Shown here piece after piece: positions 18,018 to 27,475 of a DNA stretch of 64,000 nucleotides (positions are counted from its first letter, which is position 1; each line of letters begins with the position of its first letter). The DNA comes from Bradyrhizobium sp. 186 (GTDB lineage: Bacteria; Pseudomonadota; Alphaproteobacteria; Rhizobiales; Xanthobacteraceae): assembly GCF_023101685.1 (NCBI RefSeq), contig NZ_CP082164.1:1674001-1738000 (forward strand). The letters run 5' to 3'. The notes under the pieces were generated by a model. The model was not told the origin of the DNA. It did no database searches and saw nothing but the letters and a program-made list of their open reading frames with translations. Position numbers and translations under genes: made by a program.

Positions 18018-18902
18018 ATGGATTGGGACCGCATCCGCATATTCCTAGAGGTCGCCCGCACGGGTCAAATTCTCGGTGCCGCTCGGCGCCTGGGTGTAAA
18101 CCACGCGACCGTTGCACGGCAACTCACCGCGCTTGAGCAGGAACTGAAAACCCGGCTGGTCGAACGGCGTACAACGGGCTGTGTCCTGACAAGCGCAGGC
18201 GAGGCCCTCGTCGCCGCGGCGGAGCGTGCCGAATCCGAATTCCTTCAGGTCGGCACCCAACTTGGCCGATCATCGGACGCCATCTCTGGCACGGTCCGCG
18301 TCGGCGCTCCCGATGGATTGGGGAACTACTTTCTAGCCAGCCACCTCGGTGCGCTTGCCGCGCAGCACCCCGACCTGCTCGTTCAACTTGTTCCGCTACC
18401 GCGGACATTCTCGCTGTCGAGGCGGGAGGCCGACATTGCGATCACCTTGGACCGTCCGAAGCAAGGGCGACTGATTGTCAAAAAGCTTACGGACTACACG
18501 CTTAGTGTTTACGGTGCAGAGAGCTATCTGAAGCGCTTAGGACCAATCCGAAAGCAGGCCGATCTCGCCGGCCATCTTTTCGTGACGCATGTCGAGGATT
18601 TTGTCTACAGCCGAGCGCTCGACTACGCGTCTTCGCTTGGAAAAGTCATGACCAAGCACTACGAATGCGGGAGCGTTGTGGCGCAGATGGAGGCGGTGAG
18701 GGGCGGTCACGGCGTGGGCATACTACACGACTACGCTGCGCGACGGTTTCCAGAGCTCAAGCGATTGTTACCCGAGGTTCGCTTTGTGCGAAACTATTGG
18801 CTGATTTCGCATCCCGACACGCACCATACGCGCAGAGTGTCGGCGGTCCACGCGCACATCGTGGCGAGGGTGCGCTCGGCCCGCCGGGAATTCACGGGTT
18901 AA
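18018..18902 (+). CDS. LysR-family transcriptional regulator
   Basis: A 294-residue LysR protein: winged helix at the start ([34 protein letters not shown], given here in parts: DNA-binding helix near [16 protein letters not shown]), then the effector domain. Start at 18018 fits the usual N terminus; a TTG-type start 24 bases upstream is less likely. A dyad and promoter-like sequence (18986-19041) lie just downstream, before the acyl-CoA dehydrogenase operon, which it may control. Confidence 0.88.
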   Translation: MDWDRIRIFLEVARTGQILGAARRLGVNHATVARQLTALEQELKTRLVERRTTGCVLTSAGEALVAAAERAESEFLQVGTQLGRSSDAISGTVRVGAPDGLGNYFLASHLGALAAQHPDLLVQLVPLPRTFSLSRREADIAITLDRPKQGRLIVKKLTDYTLSVYGAESYLKRLGPIRKQADLAGHLFVTHVEDFVYSRALDYASSLGKVMTKHYECGSVVAQMEAVRGGHGVGILHDYAARRFPELKRLLPEVRFVRNYWLISHPDTHHTRRVSAVHAHIVARVRSARREFTG

Positions 18903-18985
18903 ACGGTTTGCCTTTTCCACGTCGTTCCGCGGTCAAGCAAATGGACGGCATGGAGAACGATGTCGGCCCTCCACCTATCTCTAAT

Positions 18986-19041
18986 AGAGATAGGTCTATC
19001 TTAAAAATGCGCTTGATGGCGACGCCGGTGACTGCCTAGCT
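18986..19041 (+). promoter_or_regulatory. Conserved promoter with dyad operator, copy A
   Basis: Dyad AGATA-N4-TATCT, then TTGATG, a 17-base spacer and CTAGCT, which fits a sigma-70-type promoter. The 55 bases 18986-19040 align without gaps to 58717-58771 at 42 identical positions. A further dyad CTATCTC-N5-GAGATAG overlaps its left edge (18976-18994). It would drive the acyl-CoA dehydrogenase operon with a 5' leader of about 200 bases. Confidence 0.6.
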
Positions 19042-19255
19042 TTGAACAGGCCTGATCGCAAATTTTGCGGGAAGGCGAAGGCTGCCCTCAAGATGGCAGG
19101 ATCCAATAGCAACCCCGAAGGGAGTTCGAACGCACCGGAAAAGTCCACACCCAGCATCCACAGCCCGCCTACGTATTGCGCTGAATGCTGTTCAGAACCT
19201 CAAGCGCCAACCCGACCAGCGGACGTGACTGCCCGCAGCTTCCTATGGAAGATTG

Positions 19256-20383
19256 ATGAACATAACAACGATCGCGGAGGAGTTCGCTCGGACGAGGATA
19301 TTGCCGAGAGCCCCTGTTTGGGAGAAGTCGCGCGCGATGGCGACGGCCGAAATCCGTGAAGCGATCAATGCGGGAATTGGATCAATTAGAATCGGCGCTG
19401 AGTATGGCGGCCTGGGTCTCGACTATTCGTCCACAGGAGCCGTCCTGCGAATCCTAGCCTCCGCGGACTTCGCGTTCGCGTTCAGCTTGGCGGTGCACAG
19501 CGCGGTCGCCGGATCGATATCGGAGCACGGGACGCCGGCTCAGATCGCTCAATACCTTCGCCCTGTACAATCCGGAGAGCTGATACTGTCCGTATGCATA
19601 ACCGAACCCTCAGCAGGCTCTGATGCGGCCGCCGTGAGGACGACAGCGACGCCTGACAAAGGGGGCTGGCGTATAAGCGGATCCAAGGCATGGATTACCA
19701 ATGCCACGTCCGCGGATCTCTTTCTCGTATACGCCCAGACCGACTCTGGAACGGGGCCGGCAGGCATTGCCGCCTTTCTCATCGAGCGGGAATGTCCAGG
19801 CCTCTCCATCACGGCTCCGTATGACCTCGTCGGGTGCCATTCCATGGGTCTTGCCGGCGTCGAACTCGCCGACTGCTTCGTGCCGCATGAAGCGCTTTTT
19901 GCTCGTCCCGGTGAGGGGTTCAAGCGGGCGATGAGCGGGATTGATGTCGCGCGTACGCTGGTTAGCGCCATGTGTTGCGGAATGATGGAAGCAAGCCTCG
20001 CATTCGCAATAGAGGCAACGGCCGAGCGTTCAGCGTTTGGTTCAAGAACGATCGACTTTCAAGGGGTGCAATGGATGTTGGCCGACATCGCCACAGATCT
20101 TTCGGCCTCGGAGCTGCTCTTCAAGGCTGCTGCATCGAAGCTTGATCGAGGGGAGCGGGCGACGATTGATGCTGCGCACGCCAAGAAATTCTCTACAAAA
20201 GTAGCGTTGAGCGCGGTCGCTCAATGCATGCAGCTCAGTGGTGCGCGTGGGCTCTTGGCCGAGACACCTATCTCGCGCCATCTCGCTGGGGCTAAAGCTG
20301 CCCAGTATCTGGATGGAACAACAGAGATACAGAATGTTGTCATCGCAAGGTCTCTTCGGTCGCGCGTAAATCAAGCTTCGTAG
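19256..20383 (+). CDS. Acyl-CoA dehydrogenase
   Basis: A 375-residue flavoprotein of the acyl-CoA dehydrogenase family with the expected order of helical N-terminal, beta and C-terminal helical domains. Signatures: CITEPSAGSDA (flavin/substrate loop) and SGSKAWITNA. The usual catalytic-base segment YEGT is YLDGTTEIQ here, so the Glu position holds Asp. It starts an operon with an acyl-CoA ligase (57 bases) and a GAF/Fis regulator (85 bases). Start set at ATG 19256 with GGAAG upstream. Substrate unknown. Confidence 0.9.
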   Translation: MNITTIAEEFARTRILPRAPVWEKSRAMATAEIREAINAGIGSIRIGAEYGGLGLDYSSTGAVLRILASADFAFAFSLAVHSAVAGSISEHGTPAQIAQYLRPVQSGELILSVCITEPSAGSDAAAVRTTATPDKGGWRISGSKAWITNATSADLFLVYAQTDSGTGPAGIAAFLIERECPGLSITAPYDLVGCHSMGLAGVELADCFVPHEALFARPGEGFKRAMSGIDVARTLVSAMCCGMMEASLAFAIEATAERSAFGSRTIDFQGVQWMLADIATDLSASELLFKAAASKLDRGERATIDAAHAKKFSTKVALSAVAQCMQLSGARGLLAETPISRHLAGAKAAQYLDGTTEIQNVVIARSLRSRVNQAS

Positions 20384-20440
20384 GTTTCAATGGAGCGGCC
20401 GCGCCGAATAGCGCAAGGGCCAGTCGTGGGGAGATAGTGC

Positions 20441-21994
20441 GTGGCTCGTTCGCTTAGTATCGATGACATCATCGCGGAGTTGCCGCGTCGCCTTCACCTG
20501 GCGGTAGATAACCAGGCGGCCATTTCGCCGAAGCAACCCGCCGTCATCGACCATGCGAACGCATTGACATTTGAGGAGCTAAGGCGATCCTCGATGGATA
20601 CGGCTACGCGATTGGGCGAACTGGGGGTACGCGCCGGCGATCGCGTGATGATTGTCAGCGAGAACTGTGTCGCGGCCGCCGTCCTTTTACTCGCCATGAG
20701 CCGGCTCGATGCATGGGCAATAATTGTCAACCCGCGGCTTTCGCAACGGGAGCTGGAGCAAATCCGAGAGCACAGCGGCGCGCGCTTGGTTCTGTTCGCC
20801 TCCGGAGTATCTCCTGAGGCTGCAACGCACGCGGTGTCCTACAACGCAAAATCCGCTGGTATCGTCGATTTTGCCGAGATCGCTGCGTCCGAAATCAACG
20901 TAGCCGCGCGTCCGGAGCGCGTCGAGGAGGACGGGCACAAGCAAGTTGCCATTCTCGTTTACACATCGGGCACCACAGGAACTCCAAAAGGAGTTATGCT
21001 CACGCATCAGAACCTTCTCTTTAGCGCGCGAACAAACGCTTTGTATGAGGCCCGAGGGAGCGGCCACCAGCTCTATATTGTTCTTCCAATCTCTCACATT
21101 GCCGGATTCACGTTTCTACTGATGTCGATGATGATGGGCGCAACCGGCCGCTTGGTCCGAAGATTCGAGCCGGCGCTTGTTTCAAAAGCAATATCGAGTG
21201 GGGAGGTATCAATACTCGGCGGAGTTCCCGCAACGTATCAGAGATTGCTGGAATACGAAGATGCCTTCGGCGCTGCGCGCCATGATTGCGACGTCCTCAA
21301 GCACTTGATGGTGGCCGGCGCGCCGTTGGATCTCACACTGAAATCGCGTATCGAAGAGAGATACCGAGTGCCACTTTTGAACTGCTACGGGATAACGGAG
21401 TGCTCGCCGACGATCTCAAGCGTTCGTCCCGATAAGCCGAAAAGTGATCAGACCGTGGGCTCGTTCGTTGTGGGCGTGGAAGGGCGTATTGTCAGATCGG
21501 ATGGCTCGATTGCAGCTGAGGGCGAGGTCGGCGAGCTGCACGTCCGCGGGCCGAACGTCATGCTGGGTTATTATCACGCACCCGAGCTGACCGCCGCGGC
21601 TATCGACGGTGGGGGATGGTTCAAGACGGGTGACCTCGGCCGTATCGACGATGATTGCCTGTATATCGTAGGGCGGGTGAAGGAAATGATCATTCGGTCG
21701 GGCTTCAATGTATACCCCGCCGAAGTAGAAGCGGTTCTAAACTCCCACCCAGCGGTCATTCAGTCCGCGGTTGTGGGAAAGCCGGTTCCGGGCAATGAGG
21801 AAGTCGTAGCGTTCGTGCAGCTGCAATCGGACGCGAGAACGACCGTCGACGACTTGGCGGAGTATCTAAATCCACTTTTGACGTCCTATAAGCGGCCGTC
21901 GCAGATCATTAGGCTCGAGAGCCTACCGGCAACGGCTACGGGAAAGATTCTGAAAAGCAGATTGGCTGCCTCGATTCGTCAGGCCAAGCAGTAG
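20441..21994 (+). CDS. Acyl-CoA synthetase (AMP-forming)
   Basis: A 517-residue adenylate-forming enzyme. The AMP-binding signature YTSGTTGTPKGVMLTH, the YGITECSPT motif, the hinge region KTGDLGRIDDD and the C-terminal Lys in TATGKILKSRL are all present. It activates a carboxylic acid with ATP and CoA to give the substrate of the neighbouring dehydrogenase. GTG start is supported by GGGGAG seven bases upstream. Confidence 0.92.
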   Translation: MARSLSIDDIIAELPRRLHLAVDNQAAISPKQPAVIDHANALTFEELRRSSMDTATRLGELGVRAGDRVMIVSENCVAAAVLLLAMSRLDAWAIIVNPRLSQRELEQIREHSGARLVLFASGVSPEAATHAVSYNAKSAGIVDFAEIAASEINVAARPERVEEDGHKQVAILVYTSGTTGTPKGVMLTHQNLLFSARTNALYEARGSGHQLYIVLPISHIAGFTFLLMSMMMGATGRLVRRFEPALVSKAISSGEVSILGGVPATYQRLLEYEDAFGAARHDCDVLKHLMVAGAPLDLTLKSRIEERYRVPLLNCYGITECSPTISSVRPDKPKSDQTVGSFVVGVEGRIVRSDGSIAAEGEVGELHVRGPNVMLGYYHAPELTAAAIDGGGWFKTGDLGRIDDDCLYIVGRVKEMIIRSGFNVYPAEVEAVLNSHPAVIQSAVVGKPVPGNEEVVAFVQLQSDARTTVDDLAEYLNPLLTSYKRPSQIIRLESLPATATGKILKSRLAASIRQAKQ

Positions 21995-22079
21995 ACCTCG
22001 AATGAAGCTATCTCGGTCATCCGAGTCGGTTGGCGACATCGGTCATTCGATTTCAAGCCGCTATGAAAAGAGGAGATAG

Positions 22080-23060
22080 ATGGCTTACGATATCGATGTG
22101 CATGCGCGGCACGTCAGAACAGCGGTTAAGTCGAATGGTGCGGCACGCTCGCAGGTCGTAGCGTCGTGGCGGCGCTGTATTGTTGGTTATGGGCTGGATC
22201 CGAGTGCAAAACTGCCGCGGCGGATGCTGTCGGCTATCGAGCTAAGAGAGGCGACCCAACGTCTCGAACCGCTGCTCTTTGCGGCTGGAGCAACACTCGA
22301 GAGATTGCAGGCAGCGCTCGCTAGAATGAGTTGCTGTGCCCTTATTGCAGGCGTCGATGGCGTGGCCGTGCACAGGAGCGGCAGAGACGCGGATGTCGAG
22401 CATCTTGGTCGCTTCGGGCTCTGGCCGGGAGTCGATTGGAGCGAGCGAAGCGAAGGGACGAATGGCATCGGCACCTGTCTTACCGAAAAACGAGATGTGT
22501 CAATCCACGGGGCGGATCATTTTCTTGCCCGTAACACGGACCTAAGCTGTAGTGTTGCCCCCATCTTCGATCATCAGGGAGAACTGGCCGGAGCCCTTGA
22601 TGTTACTTACTACGGGAAAGCCGTCTCGGAAGAGGTGATGGGCTTGCTCGCATTCACGGCGCGAGAAGCTGCATCGCAAATTGAGAGAGCCAACTTCCTC
22701 GCCTCCTTCGACGACGCGAGGATCATTTACATTCACGATCGTACGCGCGCGTGCGTGGGACTTATGGCAGTCGACGATGATGACATCGTGCTTGGAGCAA
22801 CGCGTGCGGCACGTTCGCTGCTTGGCATCACCGATGCCGGTTTGCGTAGCGGAATTCCCGCCATGGATATTCAACAGCTGGCAACTTATTCCGAGGACAC
22901 CATGGCTCGCGCGGAACGAGGGACCATCCGTCGGGCGCTTGCCCGCACAAGCGGCAACGTGTCTGCGTCGGCCAAGGCTCTCGAAATCAGTCGGGCGACT
23001 ATGAAACGTAAGCTGAAGAAGCTTAATCTCCGTAGGCGAGAAGAACTCGGTTCGGATTAG
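22080..23060 (+). CDS. GAF/Fis-type regulator resembling AcoR but without AAA+ domain
   Basis: A 326-residue protein with an AcoR-like N terminus (VVASWRRCIVGYGLDPS), a GAF-type sensor region (about 60-200, EGTNGIGTCL...) and a C-terminal Fis helix-turn-helix (about 275-326, RRALARTSGNVSASAKALEISRATMKRKL). The sigma-54-activating AAA+ ATPase normally between these, with GAFTGA, is absent. It therefore cannot activate sigma-54 polymerase by the usual mechanism and may act as a repressor or conventional activator of the operon it ends. Confidence 0.8.
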   Translation: MAYDIDVHARHVRTAVKSNGAARSQVVASWRRCIVGYGLDPSAKLPRRMLSAIELREATQRLEPLLFAAGATLERLQAALARMSCCALIAGVDGVAVHRSGRDADVEHLGRFGLWPGVDWSERSEGTNGIGTCLTEKRDVSIHGADHFLARNTDLSCSVAPIFDHQGELAGALDVTYYGKAVSEEVMGLLAFTAREAASQIERANFLASFDDARIIYIHDRTRACVGLMAVDDDDIVLGATRAARSLLGITDAGLRSGIPAMDIQQLATYSEDTMARAERGTIRRALARTSGNVSASAKALEISRATMKRKLKKLNLRRREELGSD

Positions 23061-23069
23061 CAAGTGCTT

Positions 23070-23106
23070 GGCGCACGCCTCCCTGCTGGAAAGGCAAGAG
23101 TGCGCC
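23070..23106. terminator. Hairpin between convergent genes
   Basis: Arms GGCGCAC and GTGCGCC with an inner GCCT/AGGC pairing, placed between two convergent stops (23060 and 23135). No strong T run on either side, so the terminator call is moderate. Confidence 0.45.
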
Positions 23107-23134
23107 TTCTCAGAGGTCGCTACGACGCAGGCGA

Positions 23135-24442
23135 TCAGTCGCGCACGCCCGTGACGCGCCAGATCACATCGCCCACATCGTCCGCCACCAGCAGCGAGCC
23201 GTCAGGTCCGAGCGCAACGCCAACAGGCCGTCCGTAGGAGACCCGCTCGTCCGATGCAAGGAAGCCGGACAAAATATCGCGCGGCGGTCCGACCGGGCGT
23301 CCATTTCGGAATGGGATGAAGACGACCTTGTAGCCGCTAAGTGTGCTGCGGTTCCAGGATCCATGCTGGCCGATGACCATGCCGTCGGGAAATCCCGGAA
23401 GGGTACCGGCCGGCAGCCAGCAGAGCCCGAGCGACGCGGTGTGCCCGCCGAGCGCGTAATCCGGTGTGATTGCTGTTTCAGCTGCGGACGGGTCCTGCGG
23501 GACGCGATCGTCGACTATCCGTCCCCAGTACGAGTAAGGCCAACCGTAGAACCCTCCGTCGCGCACCGAAGTCAAATAGTCAGGAGGCGTTTCGTCGCCA
23601 AGACCATCGCGCTCATTGACGACGGTCCAGAGCGCGCCGGTCTGTGGCTCCCAAGCCATGCCAACCGGGTTGCGCAAACCGCTGGCGAATATCCGGCTTT
23701 TTCCGCTTTCAAGATCGAGTTCGTAGATTGCGGCCCGGCCTTTCTCTGCGTCCATGCCGTTCTCGTCGATATTGCCGAGTGAGCCGACGCCGGCAAAGAG
23801 CTTCTTGCCATCGGGGCTCGGCAATAGGCTCCGGGTCCAATGTCCGCCAGGCTTGAATGTGGTGAGTCTCCGCCCTGGCGCCGAGATGCGGTCCGCGCCC
23901 CTCACGTACGGGAAGGCCATCACACCATCAGTGTTGCCGACGTAGAAGGTGTCACCGAGTTGCGCCATGCCGAACGGTTGGTTCAGCTTCTCCATAAAAG
24001 TGTGGCGCCATTCGGCGACACCGTCGCCGTCCTGGTCACGCAATAGCGTGATGCGGTCCGCGCTGACTCCGAGGGCCGCGGCGCGTCGCATCGTCGCTTG
24101 CATTGCATAGTCAAACACACTGCTAACGGGGCCAGCGATCTGCGTTGCCTCGGCCACGAGGACGTCGCCACTGGGGAGCGCAAGGATCCAGCGCGGATGC
24201 TTCAAATCTCTCGCAAATGCATTGACTGCAAGCCCTGGCGCCGCTGTGGGCTTCTGCCCGTCGGCCCACCCCCGTGCCGTCGGCATCTTCAGCGTCGGGA
24301 TACTGCCCTGCGGCTTCGCCGCTGGGACGACGGGGGCGCTGCCCCAGGCCGGCTCATGCGCGGAGCCCCGAAGCCGGCGCCAGAGCAGCGCGACGCCGCC
24401 GATTGTCGCAACCAATCGTGCAAAAATCCCCGAAAAGCTCAT
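23135..24442 (-). CDS. Sorbosone-dehydrogenase-like (soluble glucose dehydrogenase fold) protein
   Basis: About 435 residues with an N-terminal hydrophobic anchor or signal (MSFSGIFARLVATIGGVALLWRR) and a six-bladed propeller of the PQQ sugar dehydrogenase/L-sorbosone dehydrogenase type. Segments such as GLRNPVGMAWEP, LPAGTLPGFPDGMVIGQHGSWN and the end YGRPVGVALGPDGSLLVADD fit the family. Predicted to act in the periplasm on an aldose or aldehyde. Start moved to 24440-24442, where the signal begins. PQQ dependence is not provable from sequence alone. Confidence 0.82.
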   Translation of the reverse strand: MSFSGIFARLVATIGGVALLWRRLRGSAHEPAWGSAPVVPAAKPQGSIPTLKMPTARGWADGQKPTAAPGLAVNAFARDLKHPRWILALPSGDVLVAEATQIAGPVSSVFDYAMQATMRRAAALGVSADRITLLRDQDGDGVAEWRHTFMEKLNQPFGMAQLGDTFYVGNTDGVMAFPYVRGADRISAPGRRLTTFKPGGHWTRSLLPSPDGKKLFAGVGSLGNIDENGMDAEKGRAAIYELDLESGKSRIFASGLRNPVGMAWEPQTGALWTVVNERDGLGDETPPDYLTSVRDGGFYGWPYSYWGRIVDDRVPQDPSAAETAITPDYALGGHTASLGLCWLPAGTLPGFPDGMVIGQHGSWNRSTLSGYKVVFIPFRNGRPVGPPRDILSGFLASDERVSYGRPVGVALGPDGSLLVADDVGDVIWRVTGVRD

Positions 24443-24557
24443 GACGTTCCCCTCGTCCGCACACACTGCCCGCGCCGTTAGACAGTCGATCACGCAGCGT
24501 CAACGCAACGGATCAAGAATCTTCCACGAGATGTACCAAATCTGACCTAGTGGTTCA

Positions 24558-24839
24558 TCACAGTGATTTTGACGTTTTGATACCGAGCCATTCGAGGATC
24601 GGCAAGCTTTCCGGCGGCACGAGGATTTCGATGCTTCTGGGGACGCCAGGTTGACGGCGAATGAAACCGTTTCGTTCGAGGGTGACGATCATCTGGTGGA
24701 CCGAAGGCGGGCTGACGCGGAAATGGCGCTGCATGTCGGTTTCGGCGGGTGGGCGTCCGAACATGTGCGCGTAGGTGTAGATAAAGGCCAGGTAGTGTCC
24801 CTGCTTCTCCGTGAAGTGCGTGCCTGATTTTTGACTCAT
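24558..24839 (-). CDS. IS630 accessory winged-helix protein, copy 2
   Basis: Same small LexA-type winged-helix protein as at 4099-4380, with only a few residue changes (for example Val for Ile in the RRQPGVPRS segment). Conservation of the frame in both copies supports it being a real IS gene. Confidence 0.7.
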   Translation of the reverse strand: MSQKSGTHFTEKQGHYLAFIYTYAHMFGRPPAETDMQRHFRVSPPSVHQMIVTLERNGFIRRQPGVPRSIEILVPPESLPILEWLGIKTSKSL

Positions 24840-24877
24840 CGCTGGATTCGTCCCGGCCTCCGACAAGGAGGCGAAGC

Positions 24878-26008
24878 ATGAATGTACGTTATCGGGTCGA
24901 ATTGAGCCAAATCGAGCGGGACGAACTGACGGCGATGCTGGGCGGCGGGAAGCATGCTGCCCGCAAGCTCAAGCGGGCGCAGATTTTGCTGGCGGCCGAT
25001 GCCGGCAGTTGCGACGCGGAGATTGCCCGGTCTGTCCGGGTCAGCCTGTCCAGCATCGGCCGGACCAAGCGCCGCTTCGTGGAAGGCAATCTGGAGCGGG
25101 CCTTGAGCGAGGAACCGCGTCCGGGCGCAGAGCGCAAATTGACCGGCAAGGAGGAGGCCCTGCTGGTGGCGACGGCGTGCGCCAAGCCGCCCGCCGGCCG
25201 CAAACGTTGGACGCTGACGCTGCTGGCGGACACGATGGTCAAGCTCACCGATCATGACAGCCTGTCGGGCGAGACCGTGCGTCGCCGGCTGGCCGAGAAC
25301 GACCTCAAGCCATGGCGCAGGGACATGTGGTGCATCCCCTATGTCGACGGCGAATACGTCGCCCGCATGGAGGACGTGCTCGACCTCTACGCCGAGGCGC
25401 CGGATCCCGTCCGGCCGCTGGTCTGCTTCGACGAGACCCCCGTCCAGCTCATCGGCGAGGTCCGTCAGCCGATTCCAGCCGAGCCGGGACAGCGCGAGCG
25501 TTACGATTACGAGTACCGCCGCAACGGCACCGTCAATCTCTTCGTTACCTTCGACCCGCATCGTGGCTGGCGCAACGTCAAGGTCACCGAGCACCGCGCC
25601 GCCGTGGACTACGCCTACTGCATGCGCGAACTCGTCGACGTCCATTATCCCGACGCCGACTGCATCCGCCTCGTGCAGGACAATCTGTCGATCCATACCG
25701 CCGGCGCGTTGTATCAAGCATTTGCGCCTGCTGAGGCCCGTCGCATCCTGCGCCGCCTCGAATTCCACTTCACCCCGAAACACGCCAGTTGGCTCAATAT
25801 GGTCGAGTGCGAGATCAGCGTGCTCCAGCGCCAGTGCCTCGGCCGCCGCATCGACGACCCCAAAAGGCTCCGAAACGAGATCGCAGCATGGCAAAAGCGG
25901 CGGAATAAAACCCGAGCCCGCATCAAATGGATGTTCACAACCGACAAGGCCCGCGCCAAACTCGGCCGCGCCTATCCAGCCACCGCCAAAGAGTCAAAAT
26001 CACTGTGA
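24878..26008 (+). CDS. IS630-family transposase, copy 2
   Basis: 376 residues, DDE residues as in copy 1 (FDETP, VQDNLS, VECEIS), with a few substitutions such as Glu for Gly near residue 84 and Thr for Met near 117. Intact; AAGGAGG before the ATG. Confidence 0.95.
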   Translation: MNVRYRVELSQIERDELTAMLGGGKHAARKLKRAQILLAADAGSCDAEIARSVRVSLSSIGRTKRRFVEGNLERALSEEPRPGAERKLTGKEEALLVATACAKPPAGRKRWTLTLLADTMVKLTDHDSLSGETVRRRLAENDLKPWRRDMWCIPYVDGEYVARMEDVLDLYAEAPDPVRPLVCFDETPVQLIGEVRQPIPAEPGQRERYDYEYRRNGTVNLFVTFDPHRGWRNVKVTEHRAAVDYAYCMRELVDVHYPDADCIRLVQDNLSIHTAGALYQAFAPAEARRILRRLEFHFTPKHASWLNMVECEISVLQRQCLGRRIDDPKRLRNEIAAWQKRRNKTRARIKWMFTTDKARAKLGRAYPATAKESKSL

Positions 26009-26018
26009 TGAGCCACTA

Positions 26019-26326
26019 GTTGGCTGCCGAGATGTGAGCCGCTGTTGCCAGTCGACGATTACCGCACTCGACCGTCATCGCGTCTGCGCGCAAACTTCCA
26101 ATGCGAATGCGCAAGAACAGGACGCATCATCAGTCCTGCGAAGCGATCAATCTCACAGATATCTCGGCGAAAGCACAGATAGCTCAAACTCATTCCGCGG
26201 CGGGGAACGGAATTGGCTCATGGATGAGCCATTCCGACGGTCGTGGATGATTGCCCTGGATGACAATCGAAATCACCGACCGCATGGTCCGCTCGTTAAG
26301 AACACTTCATGGATGAGGGAGTAAAC
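26019..26326 (+). other. Leader region of the ABC transporter genes
   Basis: About 310 bases between the IS630 end and the binding-protein gene. No gene or clear operator seen; it must hold the importer promoter unless transcription enters from the IS. Confidence 0.4.
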
Positions 26327-27397
26327 ATGTTACGTTTGTTGAGCGGCCTGCAAACCGCTGCCGTTGCCGTGACGGCGGCTTTGACGCTGTCGACGGTTGC
26401 AATGGCGGCCAATGACAAGACAATTGGCGTGGTCGTTCCGACGCTCGACGCGCAGTTTTGGAACAGGGACATTGCCTTTCTGACAAAGGGAGCCGAAGAG
26501 CTGGGCGTCAAGCTGATCGTGCTAAACGCCGACAACAAGCCGGACCAGATGATCAAGTCGATCGAGGACCTGGTTGCAAGGAATGTCAACGGCATCATTT
26601 CAGTTGGTTACTGGTCGACAGGCGCCAAAACCATTCTAGCTGCACAGCGCAAGAAGATTCCGGTCATCCTGACAGACTCGTATCCCGATTTCGCGCCACA
26701 GTCAGAAAAGTACCCGAACTATCTGGCCTTTGTCGGTCCGAGCGACGAAGACGCGGGCTATCGTATGGGCAAGGCCCTGTTCGCTGCGATCAAGCCAGGA
26801 GCTGATGGCAAGAAGGTCATTGGCGTCGTCAACGGCACAGCGGGTACTTCGGTCGCTATCGATCGACGCAAGGGGCTGGCCAGGGCGATTGGCGAGGAAG
26901 GGAATATCAAGGTTGCCGGCGAGGTTGACGGCAATTTCGTTCGCGACGCGTCCCAGACGGCGTTTGAATCGCTGTATCAGGGCAACCCAGACATCACGGG
27001 CGTCTGGTGCGGCAACGACGCCGAGGCGATGGGCGTGATCGCCGCACTCAAGAGCAAAGGCAAGGTTCCGGGCAAGGATGTCATGGTGTCCGCCATGGAT
27101 CTCAATCCGGAGAATGTCGACAGGGTCAAGGCCGGCGAACAGCTGTTCTCCATTGGCGGTCATTGGGTCCAGGGCGGCATCGGTCTGGTCATCATGTACG
27201 ACTACCTCAATGGCGTTAAGCTGCCCGCGGCGGATGCGACCGTAAAGCTCAAGCTGCTGCCGATGGCTCAGAACCAGGTTGACCAGTACGTGAAGGACTA
27301 TCCGGGTGGTCAGCCGGCGTACGACTTCAAGGCGCACTCCAAGTTCCTCAATAAGGATGCGCCCCCCGTTGCCCTCGAGTTGAAGTATTCCAACTGA
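26327..27397 (+). CDS. Sugar ABC transporter substrate-binding protein
   Basis: A 356-residue periplasmic binding protein of the ribose/galactose type (Peripla_BP_4). Sec signal MLRLLSGLQTAAVAVTAALT with cleavage near VAMAA; mature start NDKTIGVVVPTLDAQFWNRD is typical. Start at 26327 follows GGGAG and gives a proper signal peptide. It captures a sugar or sugar acid for the ATPase and permease encoded next. The altronate-dehydratase-type gene downstream suggests a hexonate/aldarate or related ligand. Confidence 0.9.
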   Translation: MLRLLSGLQTAAVAVTAALTLSTVAMAANDKTIGVVVPTLDAQFWNRDIAFLTKGAEELGVKLIVLNADNKPDQMIKSIEDLVARNVNGIISVGYWSTGAKTILAAQRKKIPVILTDSYPDFAPQSEKYPNYLAFVGPSDEDAGYRMGKALFAAIKPGADGKKVIGVVNGTAGTSVAIDRRKGLARAIGEEGNIKVAGEVDGNFVRDASQTAFESLYQGNPDITGVWCGNDAEAMGVIAALKSKGKVPGKDVMVSAMDLNPENVDRVKAGEQLFSIGGHWVQGGIGLVIMYDYLNGVKLPAADATVKLKLLPMAQNQVDQYVKDYPGGQPAYDFKAHSKFLNKDAPPVALELKYSN

Positions 27398-27475
27398 CGT
27401 CCTGATCATTCTGGGTCGATATGTCCGCTGTAAAGGCTGGGCATATCGTGCTTACGCCTTATTGCGGGTTGCGTC

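Larger units (their letters stand above)
24550..26016. mobile_element. IS630-family insertion sequence, copy 2 (complete)
   Basis: 1467 bases, same length and orientation as copy 1, flanked by TA (24548-24549, 26017-26018). Inverted repeats agree over about 24 bases except one mismatch near the right end (GAGCCAC against GAACCAC in copy 1). Scattered single-base differences from copy 1 show the two are not an assembly duplicate. Both genes are intact. Confidence 0.95.

Noticed and set aside
4089..26018. Composite transposon formed by the two IS630 copies
   Set aside because: IS630 elements are not known to move as typical compound transposons, and TA target duplications carry no information on joint movement. 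Recombination between copies is the safer reading.
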